Positions 62,185 to 64,000 of a stretch of DNA of 64,000 nt are shown here, in pieces; the first letter of the stretch is position 1, and each line of letters begins with the position of its first letter. Source of the DNA: Mucilaginibacter rivuli. GTDB lineage: Bacteria; Bacteroidota; Bacteroidia; Sphingobacteriales; Sphingobacteriaceae. The position numbers were made by a program, and so were the translations under genes. The notes under the pieces are model-generated. The model was not told the DNA's origin. It did no database searches and saw only the letters and a program-made list of their open reading frames with translations. The stretch spans positions 248,001-312,000 of the forward strand of contig NZ_JAHXPQ010000002.1 in the NCBI RefSeq assembly GCF_019391655.1, in the 5' to 3' direction.

Positions 62185-62216
62185 AGTGCAATATCGAAAA
62201 GGTATTGCACTTTTTT
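62185..62216 (+). terminator. Terminator between SPW and cyclase-like genes
   Basis: AGTGCAATA and TATTGCACT (62185-62193 and 62203-62211) with a T run after; lies between convergent genes. Confidence 0.85.
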
Positions 62217-62229
62217 AGTTTATGATAGT

Positions 62230-63369
62230 TTAGAGCAACAGGCTGTCAACCCTGTGGGCGTGTACAATATCTTCGCACTCCGACCATGCAAAGATGGTAA
62301 AACGCCCATCCTGCGAGGCCACCATCGCTATGGCATCGCGCTGATCAAAAACAAACTGCGCGGCCGATAGGTGTCTTGTGCCGCCATCCTGCCCCGGGTG
62401 GATAATACGGGGCTCAACACCAATTACAGGTTCGGTTACCATAATGCGTTCAATGCGCTGCCCTTTTGGCGAGCGGGTTATTTTAGCGCCAAAGGCCAGT
62501 AATTCATGCCTGTCGTTCATCAGGGTAGCTCCGTCAACCGCGGTTAAACCGGCCAGGTTTTCTACAGATCGGTTTAGTTCTTCCTGCCAGGTGCTCAGGT
62601 CATGGCGCGAAACTTCCTGGCTTAGCAGATCAGATAAGCCACAAAACTCGGGCGTAAGCTGATAGGTAATGGGAGATATGATAGATTCGCGCCAGTTATT
62701 ATCATCTGATGGTACAATCAATAAGATACCGCCACGCCCATGCGCGCGCATTGCCACAGCTAACTGAACATGTATATTCATAGAGCGGTTCCATGATGAG
62801 GGATCGTTAAAACCTAATAATGAGGTAACCATTGCAGGGCAATCGGGTTTTTCATTTGATCGCTCATCAATAACTTTGATCTGGTCGCCCTTTAAAACAG
62901 CTACGTTTACAAATTTGCCAAAGCCTGATAAGCGACGGTGCTTTATCACCAGCAGCCCCGGCTCAATCACTTCGCAGATGAAACAAAAGCCGGGTACAAA
63001 GCGGGTGGTGCCCCAAATGTAAAGCTCATCGCCTGTATGCCAAACGCCGAGGTGTATGCCCTGGGTTTCAATAGCAGGGGCAAGTTTTACAATAATATCT
63101 GTAGTGAATTTTAGTCTTTTGCCAAATATGAGCGGTTGTGCCGATTTTTCGGGGGATAAAAAGGCAATAGATATTTTTGGGGAACGGCCTTCCTCCTTTC
63201 GTAAACTTGCCCAAAAGGCCACATCAATAATAGCCTCAATTAAATAAGCTTCGGGCAGGGGCGCAAAATCTTCATCAGTACTAACAATAGCCTGTAGCTG
63301 ATGCGCAAAATGTGCCTCAATAGTTGATGCTACAATGCGGGCAGCCTGGTACGTAGGTTCTGATATCAT
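62230..63369 (-). CDS. Predicted diadenylate cyclase (DAC domain) with N-terminal DACNV-like sensor region
   Basis: 379 residues, soluble. The C-terminal 180 residues look like a DAC domain: HGRGGILLIV, VDGATLMND with Asp-Gly-Ala at 279-281, and GGTRHLSA at 329-336 where c-di-AMP synthases have GTRHRxA. The third residue of the RHR motif is Leu, so activity is uncertain. The first 190 residues match what I know as the DACNV sensor domain. DAC proteins make c-di-AMP from ATP. No ligand or effector is nearby. Confidence 0.75.
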   Translation of the reverse strand: MISEPTYQAARIVASTIEAHFAHQLQAIVSTDEDFAPLPEAYLIEAIIDVAFWASLRKEEGRSPKISIAFLSPEKSAQPLIFGKRLKFTTDIIVKLAPAIETQGIHLGVWHTGDELYIWGTTRFVPGFCFICEVIEPGLLVIKHRRLSGFGKFVNVAVLKGDQIKVIDERSNEKPDCPAMVTSLLGFNDPSSWNRSMNIHVQLAVAMRAHGRGGILLIVPSDDNNWRESIISPITYQLTPEFCGLSDLLSQEVSRHDLSTWQEELNRSVENLAGLTAVDGATLMNDRHELLAFGAKITRSPKGQRIERIMVTEPVIGVEPRIIHPGQDGGTRHLSAAQFVFDQRDAIAMVASQDGRFTIFAWSECEDIVHAHRVDSLLL

Positions 63370-63483
63370 ATTAAAACATTATTATTTACGCGATGAAATA
63401 AATTTAGCTTAAATAATTATCAGAACAATGTGCAACATTAAAATATGGCGAAAATGTGTTATTCGCTGTAGCAGCAATACACC

Positions 63484-63801
63484 TTATTTATGAACGCTGA
63501 AATATTCCAGGCTATCATTAATGTTGTTGTTAAGCGCACCCACACCGTCATAAAATCCTTTAGATCGATCATGCTCTGATTGCCCCTTGGCGGCCAGGCT
63601 GCAATTTTTAACAGTGCTTTCAATATACGCCAGGTGGATGTCATTAAAAGTATGGGTGTCAACGTCCAGCAATTCATTGATCATTTTGCCAAACTCATGC
63701 GAATAGGTATTTAATTTTTTGCCTGCTTCATCATCATAAACTTTTAAAGCGGCTACCTTATGGTGAAGATCCACCAAATGGTCATTCAGTTGATTGTTCA
63801 T
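63484..63801 (-). CDS. Hypothetical alpha-helical protein
   Basis: 105 residues, charged, no signal peptide. Long helices with heptad-like His/Leu spacing (NDHLVDLHHKVAALKVYDDEAG in two pieces). No family recognised. It lies 114 bp before the cyclase-like gene on the same strand and could be co-transcribed. Confidence 0.65.
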   Translation of the reverse strand: MNNQLNDHLVDLHHKVAALKVYDDEAGKKLNTYSHEFGKMINELLDVDTHTFNDIHLAYIESTVKNCSLAAKGQSEHDRSKGFYDGVGALNNNINDSLEYFSVHK

Positions 63802-63871
63802 GGCTCAATTATTTAATAGGTTTATAATCCTACAAGTAAGTTAGCCCTAATTTTGTTTGAATTATTTATGC

Positions 63872-64000
63872 TTATTTGATAACAGGCGTGCTTTTACCCG
63901 TTGAATCGGTTTTTTTAGCAGTGTATTTAGCGCTGTTTGAGCGCTCGGCTGTTCTGTAATCTACCAGGGCGCCTTCCACTTCAATATCGAATAAACTATA
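63872..64000 (-). CDS. Partial gene (C-terminal 42 residues), unknown
   Basis: The minus strand is open from the window edge to a TAA at 63872-63874. The tail reads IEVEGALVDYRTAERSNSA and then a Lys/Thr-rich end (KKTDSTGKS). Too short to assign. Same strand as the two genes after it. Confidence 0.5.
   Translation of the reverse strand, partial: YSLFDIEVEGALVDYRTAERSNSAKYTAKKTDSTGKSTPVIK

Noticed and set aside
1..64000. CRISPR array, tRNA, rRNA, prophage or insertion sequence
   Set aside because: No regularly spaced repeats, tRNA cloverleaf, rRNA sequence, integrase or transposase was seen on either strand.

Overview
The window is chromosomal DNA from a member of the Bacteroidota, most likely the Sphingobacteriaceae (Mucilaginibacter/Pedobacter-like). 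This rests on the gliding-associated protein GldC, a BtuB/BtuG-type vitamin B12 uptake operon, Bacteroidota-type TonB proteins that begin with an FANRNQAYGAYQLRK block, TlpA/DUF4369 and carboxypeptidase-regulatory-like secreted proteins, and start regions with the TTG / TAnnTTTG promoter type instead of strong Shine-Dalgarno sites. No rRNA, tRNA, CRISPR array, integrase or insertion sequence is visible. Genus assignment is inference.

Layout. 0-6.3 kb: a truncated sialate O-acetylesterase, a DUF3826 secreted protein, a TlpA-like thioredoxin, an M28 peptidase and threonine synthase, whose AT-rich leader folds onto its own start codon. 6.3-12.8 kb: a HipA-like kinase/DUF3037 pair, RlmF, two divergent DEAD-box proteins (one degenerate, one DbpA-like), DUF1456, DUF4202 and DinB genes. 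12.9-17.3 kb: metE behind a cobalamin riboswitch, and prfC. 17.4-23.3 kb: a YD-repeat-like secreted protein, a class II cyclic nucleotide phosphodiesterase, YtxH, TfoX-N, an outer-membrane barrel, TruC and Mqo. 23.4-30.2 kb: a GH105-type hydrolase, a type III polyketide synthase with a BpsB-like methyltransferase, a response regulator, MocA/XdhC molybdenum-cofactor proteins, an oxidoreductase and an FMN-binding protein. 30.2-35.9 kb: two tandem TonB genes divergent from an ECF sigma factor / anti-sigma-TonB fusion / membrane HExxH protein operon, then an SRPBCC protein. 36-40.1 kb: a cobalamin riboswitch, a BtuB receptor, a BtuG-like propeller lipoprotein and a DUF6580 membrane protein. 40.2-49.4 kb: a sirtuin, thioredoxins, a TMEM175 channel, a penicillin-acylase-type hydrolase, dihydroorotase and two orphan secreted proteins. 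49.4-60.4 kb: an RhlE-type helicase operon with gldC, Ogt, then cytochrome c maturation genes (CcmB, C, D, E, F) interspersed with a carboxypeptidase-regulatory-like protein and glutamate dehydrogenase. 60.5-64 kb: DUF6588 and SPW membrane proteins, a predicted diadenylate cyclase with an N-terminal sensor region, and two uncharacterised genes.

How genes work together. Vitamin B12 status appears to control two loci: import (receptor, surface binder and perhaps an inner-membrane transporter) and the B12-independent methionine synthase. The Ccm genes form a dispersed system I heme-delivery pathway with a Cys-type CcmE; its ATPase CcmA is not in the window. The sigma/anti-sigma/HExxH operon next to two TonB genes looks like an envelope-signalling module. 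Several palindromic and repeat families recur in the intergenic gaps.
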